The notes under the pieces were generated by a model. The model saw nothing but the letters and a program-made list of their open reading frames with translations, was not told the DNA's origin and made no database searches. Shown in pieces: positions 16,867 through 24,830 of a DNA stretch of 64,000 bases; within the stretch, counting starts at the first letter, position 1, and every line of letters starts with the position of its first letter. The stretch is from JALYNX01 sp963749415. Its GTDB lineage: Bacteria > Actinomycetota > Acidimicrobiia > Spongiisociales > ZC4RG35. Both the position numbers and the translations under genes were made by a program. The DNA is taken from positions 1,984,001 to 2,048,000 of the forward strand of contig CAVVMG010000001.1 in NCBI GenBank assembly GCA_963749415.1, read 5' to 3'.

Positions 16867-16905
16867 CGGGCTGTGGCGCAGTTTGGTAGCGCACTTGGCT
16901 GGGGG
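16867..16905 (+). pseudogene. Truncated tRNA-Pro (5' half)
   Basis: 39 bases identical to the 5' part of the intact tRNA-Pro at 18311, from the first acceptor base through the D arm to the anticodon loop. After 16905 the sequence diverges, so no anticodon stem closure, T arm or 3' acceptor strand exists and it cannot make a tRNA. A plausible promoter precedes it: TTGATG (16827-16832), 19 bp, TACCAT (16852-16857). It looks like the stranded original 5' end left after an insertion into the tRNA gene. Confidence 0.8.
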
Positions 16906-16931
16906 GCTAGTGGTAAGTCGACCACCTAGCC
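16905..16931 (-). terminator. Hairpin at end of AlkZ-like gene
   Basis: A 10-bp stem with one bulge (GGCTAGTGGT pairing with ACCACCTAGCC around a 6-base loop) overlaps the stop codon of the glycosylase gene and begins at the breakpoint of the truncated tRNA. No U-tract follows, so termination is likely but not certain. Confidence 0.4.
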
Positions 16932-18062
16932 GGGCCAGGCCCCGAGGATGCGCTTCTCGACCACCGGAAGGTCGGCCCACCATCGGGCATAGCGGCGATA
17001 GACAAAGCGCTCCCGATTCGTCAGAAAGCGGATCAGGCTTTCGGCTTCGCCCTCGAGGTCCTGCCACACATCCTCCGAGACCGCGTGGAAGCCAGAGACC
17101 TCGATCCCGGCATCGACCGGCCGCCACACCCCGGCGACGAACCCATCGACCAGAAGCGTCGGAAGGACGTCGCCGTTCCTGCGCATCACCAGTTGGCGGT
17201 ATTCCCAAGGCACGACACGGCTGCGGTCGACATACGCGAGCAGGGTGTTGTCCCACATCGCCATCAATCGCGGCGGTGCCGGCATGTCCTCGCTTGGTAT
17301 CGGGCCGTCGGGCACGTCATACATCGTCGATCCCCCTGGCCCCTCGTGAGTGACCAGCTCGTCCCTGAGGGCCGCCAATGCCGGGCCAACGGTGGGTTGT
17401 CGAAGCAGGGCGAACATGGCGAAGTCCTGAGGAGTCGCCGGACCGAAGCCGGCCAGGTAGCGCCGGAGCAGATGCTGGACGGCGAGCTCGTGATCGATCG
17501 GCTCGTAGGCGGCCCCTTGAAACGAGGTCTTGGGGCGGAACGACCATGGCCCACCGGTGGGTGAGTGATGGAGCGGGGCGTAGGTCCGCAGCGCCCACCA
17601 GATACCGCGATGGGGCGGGGCGCCAAGGCGCTCACCAAGCATCGCCTCGATCTCGGACGGGGTTCTCGGCACGGAGGTGAATTCCACCAGTTCGGGAACC
17701 AGGGCATCCGCCTCGGGGATTGTGAGGCCGCTCGCCTTGAAGCGTCGATCAGTAAGGCGCGATCCGCGAAGGCTGGTCTGCATCGCCTCGTGAAACGGCG
17801 GATAGTCCCCGGCCTCCACGGCATGGAGAGTGATCCGGATATTGGTTGACTTCACGATGGATCGACTGGAGAAGGCCGCGTCGAGGTCGCTCGCGTCGAA
17901 ACCGGCTATCCGATTCCACAGGGCTATGTATGGAGAAGCAGGCTCCTGAGCCTGCAGTCCAACGAGCCGACGAACGGCCTCGGGCACGACTAACGACTCC
18001 CGACCCAGGAGCATCTGCCTGGCCAGAGTTGCCCGATTGAGCTGGCCGACGGTGAGGCCCAT
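16926..18062 (-). CDS. AlkZ-like DNA glycosylase (winged-helix HTH_42 family)
   Basis: 378 residues. The sequence starts with a winged helix (VGQLNRATLARQMLLG) and carries the motif QAQ at residues 37-39 in VGLQAQEPASPYIALW, equal to the QxQ catalytic motif described for AlkZ, which removes alkylated bases and unhooks interstrand crosslinks. Further family segments are RRYLAGFGPATPQDFA, LLAYVDRSRVVP and ATLLVDGFVAGVW-like. AlkX/YcaQ-type members have QxD instead, so this belongs to the AlkZ side. It sits between a truncated and an intact tRNA-Pro, suggesting gain by transfer. Its role would be repair of alkylation damage, possibly self-protection. Confidence 0.82.
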   Translation of the reverse strand: MGLTVGQLNRATLARQMLLGRESLVVPEAVRRLVGLQAQEPASPYIALWNRIAGFDASDLDAAFSSRSIVKSTNIRITLHAVEAGDYPPFHEAMQTSLRGSRLTDRRFKASGLTIPEADALVPELVEFTSVPRTPSEIEAMLGERLGAPPHRGIWWALRTYAPLHHSPTGGPWSFRPKTSFQGAAYEPIDHELAVQHLLRRYLAGFGPATPQDFAMFALLRQPTVGPALAALRDELVTHEGPGGSTMYDVPDGPIPSEDMPAPPRLMAMWDNTLLAYVDRSRVVPWEYRQLVMRRNGDVLPTLLVDGFVAGVWRPVDAGIEVSGFHAVSEDVWQDLEGEAESLIRFLTNRERFVYRRYARWWADLPVVEKRILGAWPG

Positions 18063-18310
18063 CTCGGCACCCTAGGCAGAACCATGCCCACGAGTTTCGG
18101 GACGCGTCGGGCGAGATCGAGACAGAATCGAGAAGCGCCCGCCCCATCTAGCCGTAGGTTCAGGCGTGACCCATGCGTCTCGGAGTCGAGCTGACGGCCC
18201 GAGCGTCGAGCACGCCCCTAGATGCAGGATCGGGTAGCTCGAGGCGGAGAGGTACCCTTCGGGGGCCGATTGGACCGAACAGGTATTCTGAGAGGTACCC
18301 AACAAGCAAA
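18063..18310. other. Non-coding stretch before tRNA-Pro
   Basis: No gene is seen here. The stretch holds two direct copies of GAGAGGTACCC (18247-18257 and 18290-18300) and a TATTCT (18284-18289), which could be the -10 of the tRNA gene with a 21-base leader. No good -35 is visible. Confidence 0.4.
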
Positions 18311-18384
18311 CGGGCTGTGGCGCAGTTTGGTAGCGCACTTGGCTGGGGGCCAAGGGGTCGTGGGTTCAAATCCCGCCAGCCCGA
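18311..18384 (+). tRNA. tRNA-Pro (anticodon GGG)
   Basis: 74 bases fold into a full cloverleaf: acceptor CGGGCTG/CAGCCCG, D stem GCGC/GCGC with loop AGTTTGGTA, anticodon stem CTTGG/CCAAG with loop CTGGGGG giving anticodon GGG, variable loop GGGTC, T stem GTGGG/CCCGC with loop TTCAAAT, discriminator A. The 3' CCA is not encoded (ACCC follows). The 5' half is duplicated at 16867. Confidence 0.95.
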
Positions 18385-18457
18385 CCCGCGAAAATTCCCT
18401 TTAGAAAAAACCGCCTACGGGTTTCATCGCCGTGGCGACCGGGTAAGGTTCCTCACG

Positions 18458-18501
18458 AAGCCCCGACGGCTCAGAACTTCGGTTCGGAGTTGTTGGGGCT
18501 T
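18458..18501. terminator. Bidirectional hairpin between tRNA-Pro and glnD
   Basis: A long two-part stem: AAGCCCCGAC pairs with GTTGGGGCTT (one G-U) and inside it CTCAGAAC pairs with GTTCGGAG (one mismatch) around a TTCG tetraloop. It lies between the tRNA on the plus strand and the glnD stop on the minus strand, so it can end both transcripts. Confidence 0.7.
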
Positions 18502-18504
18502 CAC

Positions 18505-20838
18505 TTATTGCGCTACCTCCCCCGAGCGTTGCTCGATCACCATGAGAAGCCGGTCGGCTATCTCCTGCGCCGGGAGTTCGCCCGGGCTCACCGAGAAGAC
18601 ATCCATCACTTCCTGGCCCCGAGTAGTCACCTTGGCCATAGTGATCCCAACTTCGGCAACGGTCAGCTCGTGCGCCAGGTCGTGGAGCAGACCCACCCGG
18701 TCCGGCCCCCGCACCGTGAACTGCCAGACTCCATCCCGGACATCGACGCTCACCCGCGCTTCCACCGGTGCCACGGAGTAGGCGGCGGCCTTGGCGGCGA
18801 GTCGGGCGGCCAGGTCCAACTCTCCCCCGATTGCTTGGTGGAGGTCGGTCCTTATCTGGTCCCAGTCGGCGGGCTCGAGTCGCAGCTCTCCAAGTGAGTC
18901 TTCGACGCGAAACGTATCGATGACAACCCCGTCCGATCGGGTGGCGATCCGGGCTTCGAGCACGTTGAGCCCGTGCAGGGCAAAGACGCCGGTAACGATC
19001 GCCAGGAACCCGGGCCGGTCGCGGGCCACCGCTACCACCGTGGGGATCCCGGGGTCACCCGATACTTCGACCCGAACCTCCATGAGGGAAGGCGGCGGCG
19101 TCGCGAGGTTCAGGTGCCGGCCCGCCATCTCCGCTCCGAACCGCCGCAGATACCCGGGGGGCATCGCGGCGACGTGGTCGGCCAACTGGAAGTCGAGAGC
19201 GGCGTTCTCGCTCCCATACGAGGTTCCCTGCAACTCCTCTCCGACGCGGCTGACCAGCGTTCGCAAGAGATTGCCACTCCAATCGGACCACACGGAAGGG
19301 CCCGTGGCCCGGGCATCGGCCACCGAGAGAACCGCAAGCAGCGACAGCAGTTCCGGGTCGTCGATCCGGGATGCTGTCGAACGGATGACTTCGGGGTCGT
19401 CGAGGTCCTGACGGGTGGCCACACTGGGGAGGAGAAGATGGAGGGCGACCGCCCGCTTCACGACGTCGACCGTCCTCGGGTTGTAGCCGAACCTGGTGAG
19501 GATGCCCTCGGCGAGCGAGGCACCGACCTCGGAATGGTTGCCACCTCTCCCCTTGCCGATGTCATGCAGCCACGCCGCCAACAGCAGCTCATCGATCGAG
19601 CCCAGATCGTCGGCCTGGGTGGTGCACCATTCGCTTCCGCCACTCGTCAGGTACACCACCTCGTCCACCGTGCGCCACAAGTGGGAGTCCACTGGGTGAC
19701 TGTGGAACACCGCAGTCTGCGGAAGAGACTCGACCATGGCCATCTCGGGGAGCACCTCCTTCCCCCAGGCATCGAGTCTCCGGAATGCGGCCCAGCCCTC
19801 CGCCCCGCCCGCCAGCAGCTCGACGAGTGCAGCGCGGTCGCTCGGGGTCCACGACGTGTCGCTGTGTTTGGCTAGTGCCGGGACCTGGGCTGGGTGGTCG
19901 AGATGGCGGATGGCAACCGGAAGCGGGGTAGTCGTTTCGCCGGCCGCCAGCCTGGCGACGCAGCCTGACCGCGGACACCAGCTTCCTCCCGGCGCGGGCG
20001 ACCGGATCGTGATCAGGCACCTTCCCGACCGGCCAACGGGCCAGCAGGTGGTCGTCGACGGTGCGCGTCGCCCTGTACAACCTGGTACAGGTGTCGTAGG
20101 GGTCCTCATCGAGCCACCCGGCAACAGTCGCCTGAGCTCGATTGCCAGCGTTTCGACACCTCTCCCCTGTGTGGCGTGGAGGGCATTTCGGATCGAGAGC
20201 AGAGTCGACCTCTCTGCGCTGAGCGCATCACCGGCGGTCGAGGCGCCGAGCATCTCCGCCCTGATCCTCATCCAGTCATCGCGATGAATGGACCGCAGCC
20301 CGCCCCGCCCCGACTTCACGTCGGCCTCTTGGAGAAAGAAGGGCTCTCGGCTGCGCAGGGCGCGCTCCTCCCCGGCGAGGAGGTCGGGTAGGGAGCGCTG
20401 CCTGCGGAGCAAGCCGACGAGTTGACGCTTCAGGTCGCGCACCGGCTCCTCGTCGCCGGTGATGACCCGTGTGGTCAGCAGCGAGCAAAGGGTCTCGATG
20501 GTTTCCGCTGCGGCGCCCAGGGCCTCCTTGACGGTCCGGACCGAGTGCCCGACCTTCATCCCGGTGTCCCACAGGGGGTAGAGCACCTGACGCACCGCAT
20601 CGGGGGGCACGGCCCCGAGGAGCATCACGTCGATGTCGGACTGGAGGCACATCTCCGACCGCCCGTAGCCGCCGACGGCGACCACCGCCCATCCGCTCGT
20701 GTTGCGGCCGTGGACGATCTCGAGGATGAGCGAGTCGATGGCGCCGGTGAGACGTTCCGGAAGCGAGGCAGGATCGCCGGGGGCTCGGGGCGCAGTCCAC
20801 TCAGCCCTGAGCTCCCGAAGACGATCCGCTGCGGTCAC
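18505..20838 (-). CDS. glnD: [Protein-PII] uridylyltransferase (two compensating frameshifts)
   Basis: 777 residues as read. It uridylylates PII when nitrogen is short and removes UMP when nitrogen is plentiful. Domains in order: nucleotidyltransferase (AVGGYGRSEMCLQSDIDVMLL), the central linker, HD hydrolase (WLHDIGKGRGGNHSEVGA), and two ACT domains (RDRPGFLAIVTGVFALHGLNVLEARI and GPDRVGLLHDLAHELTVAEVGI). Between about 19950-19970 and 20120-20140 the continuous frame gives an unlikely sequence, while the neighbouring frame gives LYRATRTVDDHLLARWPVGK, which fits the family. So one base is missing near 20130 and one is extra near 19960. GTG start overlaps the glnB stop. Confidence 0.9.
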   Translation of the reverse strand: MTAADRLRELRAEWTAPRAPGDPASLPERLTGAIDSLILEIVHGRNTSGWAVVAVGGYGRSEMCLQSDIDVMLLGAVPPDAVRQVLYPLWDTGMKVGHSVRTVKEALGAAAETIETLCSLLTTRVITGDEEPVRDLKRQLVGLLRRQRSLPDLLAGEERALRSREPFFLQEADVKSGRGGLRSIHRDDWMRIRAEMLGASTAGDALSAERSTLLSIRNALHATQGRGVETLAIELRRLLPGGSMRTPTTPVPGCTGRRAPSTTTCWPVGRSGRCLITIRSPAPGGSWCPRSGCVARLAAGETTTPLPVAIRHLDHPAQVPALAKHSDTSWTPSDRAALVELLAGGAEGWAAFRRLDAWGKEVLPEMAMVESLPQTAVFHSHPVDSHLWRTVDEVVYLTSGGSEWCTTQADDLGSIDELLLAAWLHDIGKGRGGNHSEVGASLAEGILTRFGYNPRTVDVVKRAVALHLLLPSVATRQDLDDPEVIRSTASRIDDPELLSLLAVLSVADARATGPSVWSDWSGNLLRTLVSRVGEELQGTSYGSENAALDFQLADHVAAMPPGYLRRFGAEMAGRHLNLATPPPSLMEVRVEVSGDPGIPTVVAVARDRPGFLAIVTGVFALHGLNVLEARIATRSDGVVIDTFRVEDSLGELRLEPADWDQIRTDLHQAIGGELDLAARLAAKAAAYSVAPVEARVSVDVRDGVWQFTVRGPDRVGLLHDLAHELTVAEVGITMAKVTTRGQEVMDVFSVSPGELPAQEIADRLLMVIEQRSGEVAQ

Positions 20839-21173
20839 AAAGCGTCTGCCCCCCGTTCACCGGTCCGGATCCTGACGGCCTCCTCGACACCGAGCACGAG
20901 GATCTTCCCGTCTCCAATGTCGCCGGTCTTGGCTGCCTCCTCGATGGCAGCGACCGCCCTCGCCACGACGTCGTCGTCGACGGCCACCTCGATCCGGGTC
21001 TTGGGCACGAAGTCCACTTGATACTCGGCGCCACGGTAGACCTCGGTCTGACCCGATTGCCTCCCGAAACCGCGGACCTCGCCGACAGACATCCCGGTCA
21101 CACCGATCGTCCTGAGCCCGGCTTTCACTTCATCGAGTTTGAAGGGCTTGATATAGGCGATGATGAGTTTCAT
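20835..21173 (-). CDS. glnB: Nitrogen regulatory protein PII
   Basis: 112 residues, standard PII length. It begins MKLIIAYIKPFKLDEVK and has the T-loop tyrosine in YRGAEYQVDF, the site modified by GlnD, followed by VPKTRIEVAVDD and the GDIGDGKI motif that binds ATP/ADP and 2-oxoglutarate. It sits between amtB and glnD and probably blocks AmtB when nitrogen is high. In some actinobacteria the family member GlnK is adenylylated rather than uridylylated; which occurs here cannot be told. Confidence 0.95.
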   Translation of the reverse strand: MKLIIAYIKPFKLDEVKAGLRTIGVTGMSVGEVRGFGRQSGQTEVYRGAEYQVDFVPKTRIEVAVDDDVVARAVAAIEEAAKTGDIGDGKILVLGVEEAVRIRTGERGADAL

Positions 21174-21182
21174 TTTCCTTCC

Positions 21183-22385
21183 TCACTCCGCAGAAACGTA
21201 GGCGCGCTCTTCGTGGAGCGAGATGTCGAGACCGTCGATCTCCGCCTTCTCGTCCGCCCGCAACCCGGTGATGGCCTTCGTGAGCCGGGCCAGCAGATAG
21301 GACGCCACGAAGCTGAAGACGAGCACCACAGCCAGCCCGAGCAGCTGCTTCAGGAAGAAGTCCACTCCCCCGAACAGCAAGCCGTCGGACCCCACTGCCG
21401 GGTTGACTGCGGTCGAGGCAAACACGCCCAGGAGCACCGTGCCTGCAATCCCCCCCATCAGGTGGATGCCGACCACATCCAGCGAGTCGTCATAGTTGAA
21501 CCGGAATTTGAGGCTGACCGCCAGGTAGCAGACCACCCCCGCAACGAGCCCGATCGCCACCGCGGCCAGCGGGCTGACGAACCCGGCGCAGGGCGTGATC
21601 GCCACCAGACCGGCCACCGCCCCCGATGCCGCTCCCAACGTCGTCGGCTTGCCCGTTTTCCACCACTCGGCCACCACCCAGCCCAGTGCCGCAACCGAAG
21701 CCGCGATCTGGGTCGTGGCGAAGGCGGTGATGGCATTGGCGTCGGCGGCCAGGGCGGAACCAGCGTTGAATCCGAACCATCCGAACCAGAGGATTCCGGT
21801 CCCCAACAGGGTCAGGGGCAGCGAGTGGGGACGGAAAGCCTCCTCCTTGAACCCACGACGGGGACCCAGGACGAACACCAGCGCCAGGGCGGCGATCCCG
21901 GCATTGACATGGACCACCAGGCCGCCGGCGAAGTCCCGTACCCCGTTGGCGAACAGCAGCCCGTCTGCCGCGAAGCCCCAATGAGCCACCACCGGGTAGA
22001 CGAAGATCGACCACAAAGTCACGAACAAGATCCACGCCGAGAACTTCATGCGCTCGGCGATGGCCCCGGTTATCAGAGCCGGCGTGATGATGGCGAACAT
22101 CATCTGGAAGATGGCGAACAACAGTGCGTCACCACTGAGATCCCTCCAACCGAGAAAGTCGAAGTTCCCGAGTAGTCCGCCACCCAGGTCAGGCCCGAAG
22201 GCGATCGTGTAGCCGACCACCAGCCAGACAACGGTCACGATCGAAATCGTGAAGAAGTTGTTCATGAGCATGCTGAGCACGTTCTTGGACCGGACCATCC
22301 CTCCATAGAAAAGGGCCAGCCCGGGAGTCATGAACAACACCAATGCGCTCGAAGTGAGCAACCAGGCAATAGTGCCCGGGTCCAT
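21183..22385 (-). CDS. amtB: Ammonium transporter
   Basis: 400 residues with about eleven membrane segments. It brings ammonium across the cytoplasmic membrane. Recognisable are the N-terminal WLLTSSALVLFMTPGLALFYGGM, FAIFQMMFAIITPALI, GGLVVHVNAGIAALAL and the HLMGGIAGTVLLGVFA region with the conserved histidines. The start is fixed by GAGGAGG five bases before ATG. That ribosome site lies inside a perfect hairpin, and a GlnR-type box is about 60 bp upstream. Confidence 0.95.
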   Translation of the reverse strand: MDPGTIAWLLTSSALVLFMTPGLALFYGGMVRSKNVLSMLMNNFFTISIVTVVWLVVGYTIAFGPDLGGGLLGNFDFLGWRDLSGDALLFAIFQMMFAIITPALITGAIAERMKFSAWILFVTLWSIFVYPVVAHWGFAADGLLFANGVRDFAGGLVVHVNAGIAALALVFVLGPRRGFKEEAFRPHSLPLTLLGTGILWFGWFGFNAGSALAADANAITAFATTQIAASVAALGWVVAEWWKTGKPTTLGAASGAVAGLVAITPCAGFVSPLAAVAIGLVAGVVCYLAVSLKFRFNYDDSLDVVGIHLMGGIAGTVLLGVFASTAVNPAVGSDGLLFGGVDFFLKQLLGLAVVLVFSFVASYLLARLTKAITGLRADEKAEIDGLDISLHEERAYVSAE

Positions 22386-22390
22386 CCTTA

Positions 22391-22426
22391 CCTCCTCACC
22401 GTGGTTCGGCGGCGATGGTGAGGAGG
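22391..22426 (-). promoter_or_regulatory. Hairpin hiding the amtB ribosome-binding site
   Basis: CCTCCTCACC (22426-22417) and GGTGAGGAGG (22400-22391) form a perfect 10-bp stem with a 16-base loop. The 3' arm contains the Shine-Dalgarno of amtB, five bases before its ATG. Translation would be low while the stem is closed. It might also work as a terminator for the upstream HTTM gene, but no U-tract follows. Confidence 0.6.
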
Positions 22427-22442
22427 GCTCTATTTCAGGCGT

Positions 22443-22458
22443 GTTTCGAAAAAGTGAC
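22443..22458 (-). promoter_or_regulatory. GlnR-type operator upstream of amtB
   Basis: On the minus strand GTCAC-TTTTTC-GAAAC matches the actinobacterial GlnR consensus gTnAC-n6-GaAAc exactly, and six bases later GAAAT follows. It lies 58 bp or more before the amtB ATG, where an activator would sit. Confidence 0.6.
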
Positions 22459-22478
22459 GATTCGTCGAATGCGGCGCG

Positions 22479-23786
22479 TTACCCCGGCTCGGGCATCAGC
22501 CAACGCCGGGCGGGGACATCGGCAGGGAGGTTGGTGAGGTCCACGGTGGGGTCGGTGAACTGCTCCGAAGGGCGGCCGTTGAACGAGATCACCACATCGG
22601 CCGCTACCGCCACCCCGTCGAGATCGGCTGCGATGAGGTTCGCGGCCTGTCGGATCATCACCGGATCGGTGGCCATGACCACCTGCTGACGCGGTGTCAG
22701 CACCTCCGGCGGTGGAACCCTCCAGGTTCCCCCGGTGTCGAGGTCGGTGACCACGAAGGTGGCCGAGCCCGACTTCTCGCTGAGCATGACCTGCCACACG
22801 CCGAGATAGCCCTCACCTGTCCATTTGACATCTCCCGGCGCCCAATGATGACGGAGGGGCAGGGCGACCATGAGCATCACGTAGATGGCGACGGGCACGA
22901 TTCCGTGCGCCCGCCATTGGAAGCGGGCTTGGGGAGCTCTCACCTGCAGAGGGCCGGTGAGGCGTCGAGGCCAGGCGGGATCGAAGAAGACCGTGGCCGC
23001 CAGTGTCATCAGGAGGGGAAAGACCCCGATCGCGGGAAAGAGAACCCAGGTGAGGGTGTGGAACCCCACCAGCGCTCCGAAGGCAAGCGCACGGGTCCGC
23101 CTCCAGGAGAGCCAGGCCACGATTGTGAGGTCGAAGAAGGCCCCGAGCCAGGCCAGGACGATCGCGGCCGCCGGGATGGTGAACAGGGGCCCGAGCAGAG
23201 GCAGATCGCCCCGAGCCGGGAGCCAGGTGGCCAGGGGCTCTCCCCGGAGCAGCCAGTCCCCGTTGACCTTCGCCAGGCCGGAGAAGAAATAGACCATTCC
23301 CACCTGGAATCGGAGTAGCCAGACCACCCAGATCGGGACCACCGTCGGTCGCTCTGCTCTGCTTCGTGCCCCGGCGATGGCATAGGCGTGATCCACTGGC
23401 AGGAAGACGAGCAACCCCGCGGCGAGGACCGCCCAGTAGTAATGGTTCAGATAGAGGCTGCGATCGATGAGCTCGACATAGGCCAGGAGCAGTGCGAATA
23501 GGGCCGCGCTGAGCCGCACCCGGTACCCGAGGAGAACACCGAGTGCGGCGACTCCCATCAGCGCGAAGTGGGCGTACATCCCCCAGCCGGGCCACACCCG
23601 GACCCACTCGAATCCGGGATACGGGAAATGAAACCCGGGCTCGATGAACAAAGAGTCGATCCAACCTCGGGCAAAGAACCGCCAGACCAGGAGCAGGCCG
23701 ACCGCTCCCAGGCCGATCCGGAAGATGGCGACGGAGGCGCCATCGACGGGCCGAATCGCCGCCCGGCGCAATGCCTCCCAGCTCAC
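22479..23786 (-). CDS. HTTM domain membrane protein
   Basis: 435 residues from GTG 23786. At least eight hydrophobic segments and the motifs FRIGLGAVGLLLVWRF, LDRSLYLNHYYW-like (here IDRSLYLNHYYWAV), WLLRFQVGMVYFFSGLAK and GFHTLTWVLFPAIGVFP fit the HTTM (horizontally transferred transmembrane) domain, distantly related to vitamin-K-dependent gamma-carboxylase. The C-terminal 130 residues are soluble. The function is unknown. It overlaps the imelysin-like gene by 4 bp and closes the imelysin operon. Confidence 0.82.
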   Translation of the reverse strand: MSWEALRRAAIRPVDGASVAIFRIGLGAVGLLLVWRFFARGWIDSLFIEPGFHFPYPGFEWVRVWPGWGMYAHFALMGVAALGVLLGYRVRLSAALFALLLAYVELIDRSLYLNHYYWAVLAAGLLVFLPVDHAYAIAGARSRAERPTVVPIWVVWLLRFQVGMVYFFSGLAKVNGDWLLRGEPLATWLPARGDLPLLGPLFTIPAAAIVLAWLGAFFDLTIVAWLSWRRTRALAFGALVGFHTLTWVLFPAIGVFPLLMTLAATVFFDPAWPRRLTGPLQVRAPQARFQWRAHGIVPVAIYVMLMVALPLRHHWAPGDVKWTGEGYLGVWQVMLSEKSGSATFVVTDLDTGGTWRVPPPEVLTPRQQVVMATDPVMIRQAANLIAADLDGVAVAADVVISFNGRPSEQFTDPTVDLTNLPADVPARRWLMPEPG

Positions 23787-24830
23787 CCGCTGTCCCCGTC
23801 GGTATCGGAGAATCCCAGAGTCAAGTCGAGCAGAGAGACGACGTCGGATTCGAAGGCGGCCAGCAATTCGGAGAGGTGCTGGTATAGCGGCTCGAGACGG
23901 CCCGGATCCTCCGCTGCGATCTCACGCATTGGGCCTTCCATCCCGTCGAGCTCCGCCATGCGCACCATCGAGGTGCTGGTCGATCCGGTCCATCACCTCG
24001 GGTGACCGGGCGGTGATGAGATCGCCGAGCGAGTCCGGGGCACCGGCTTCGAGCATCGAACGGATTGCCTGCAGTTGGGCGCGGTAGAAATCGGCGGCTG
24101 CACCCGCCTCGCCCTCGGGGATCGCCTCCGGATCGGGCTCTGGCGCCGAGATCCCCGCCGCCGCCCCCACCTGGAACAGGGACTGCTGCTTGAGGGTTTC
24201 GACCACCGCAGACACCAGCTCGCCGAGTGCGTCGTTGGCAGGCATGTCCTCGCCGGCAAAGGAGTCGGCGAACGCGGGACCATCCTGGTAGCTGGATCTC
24301 CAGGCTTCCTCCAGAGCGCCGGTCTCGGACGCCACAACCTCCGAGGTCGCGGCGAGCAGCTCACACCTCCTGGGCTCGTCGCCGCCGTCGGCCTCCCCGA
24401 ACAGCAGATATTCGACCGCACCGAGGCCCCGCTCCGTGGATGCCGCCTGGTTCATCACATAGTCGGCGTCCAGAATCTCCGTGGAGGCGAGCAGCTCCTC
24501 GATCCCCTCCTCGCTGATTGGCTGATAGTCGACCCGGGACACGGTGCGCAGCATGTCGGCGGGCCCGAACCAGGTGGTGAGCCAGGCCTGACCCCATTGC
24601 GTCTTGGAGCTCTCCCAGGCCGATGCGATCGCCTCGTGGGCCCCGGATGTTGGTTCGACACAGAAGGTCCCCACCGCGCCCGCCAGGTCGGCGGCGGCCA
24701 GCGAGGATGCTTCCAGGGCCGGCAGGAAGTTCTCGTCGGTGATCGCTGAGACGACTTCGTCTTCGGCCGGACCGGGCGAACAGGAGATCAAGGCCAAACC
24801 CAACAAGAGCGTGGCTGCCGAGGCTCTCAC
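23783..24830 (-). CDS. Second imelysin-like lipoprotein (frameshifted as sequenced)
   Basis: 348 residues after correction, from GTG 24830, which overlaps the di-heme gene by 4 bp. A signal peptide with lipobox LISC (Cys17) is followed by a helical imelysin-like domain (SAWESSKTQWGQAWLTTWFGP, then ERGLGAVEYLLFGE). The GxHxxE metal motif of classic imelysins is replaced by GLGAVEY, so metal binding may be lost. The frame breaks near 23968-23972: MDRIDQHLD continues in the next frame as MVRMAELDGMEGPMREIAAE and ends at 23783, beside the HTTM start. Confidence 0.72.

Larger units (their letters stand above)
16867..18349. mobile_element. Possible small insertion bounded by tRNA-Pro 5' repeats
   Basis: A 39-bp direct repeat (16867-16905 and 18311-18349), which is the 5' half of tRNA-Pro, flanks 1.4 kb that contains one gene, an AlkZ-like DNA glycosylase on the opposite strand. 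This is the geometry of integration into a tRNA gene with the target rebuilt at the far side. No integrase or transposase is present, so the element is either a non-autonomous cargo or a relic; a simple segmental duplication is the alternative. Confidence 0.4.

Noticed and set aside
16867..16940. A second tRNA gene
   Set aside because: Only the 5' half matches; no T arm or 3' acceptor strand exists.
16786..17256. N-terminal extension of the peptide-binding protein
   Set aside because: The frame is open but runs through the tRNA fragment and the glycosylase gene; the signal peptide and GGGAGGTG site fix the start at 16785.
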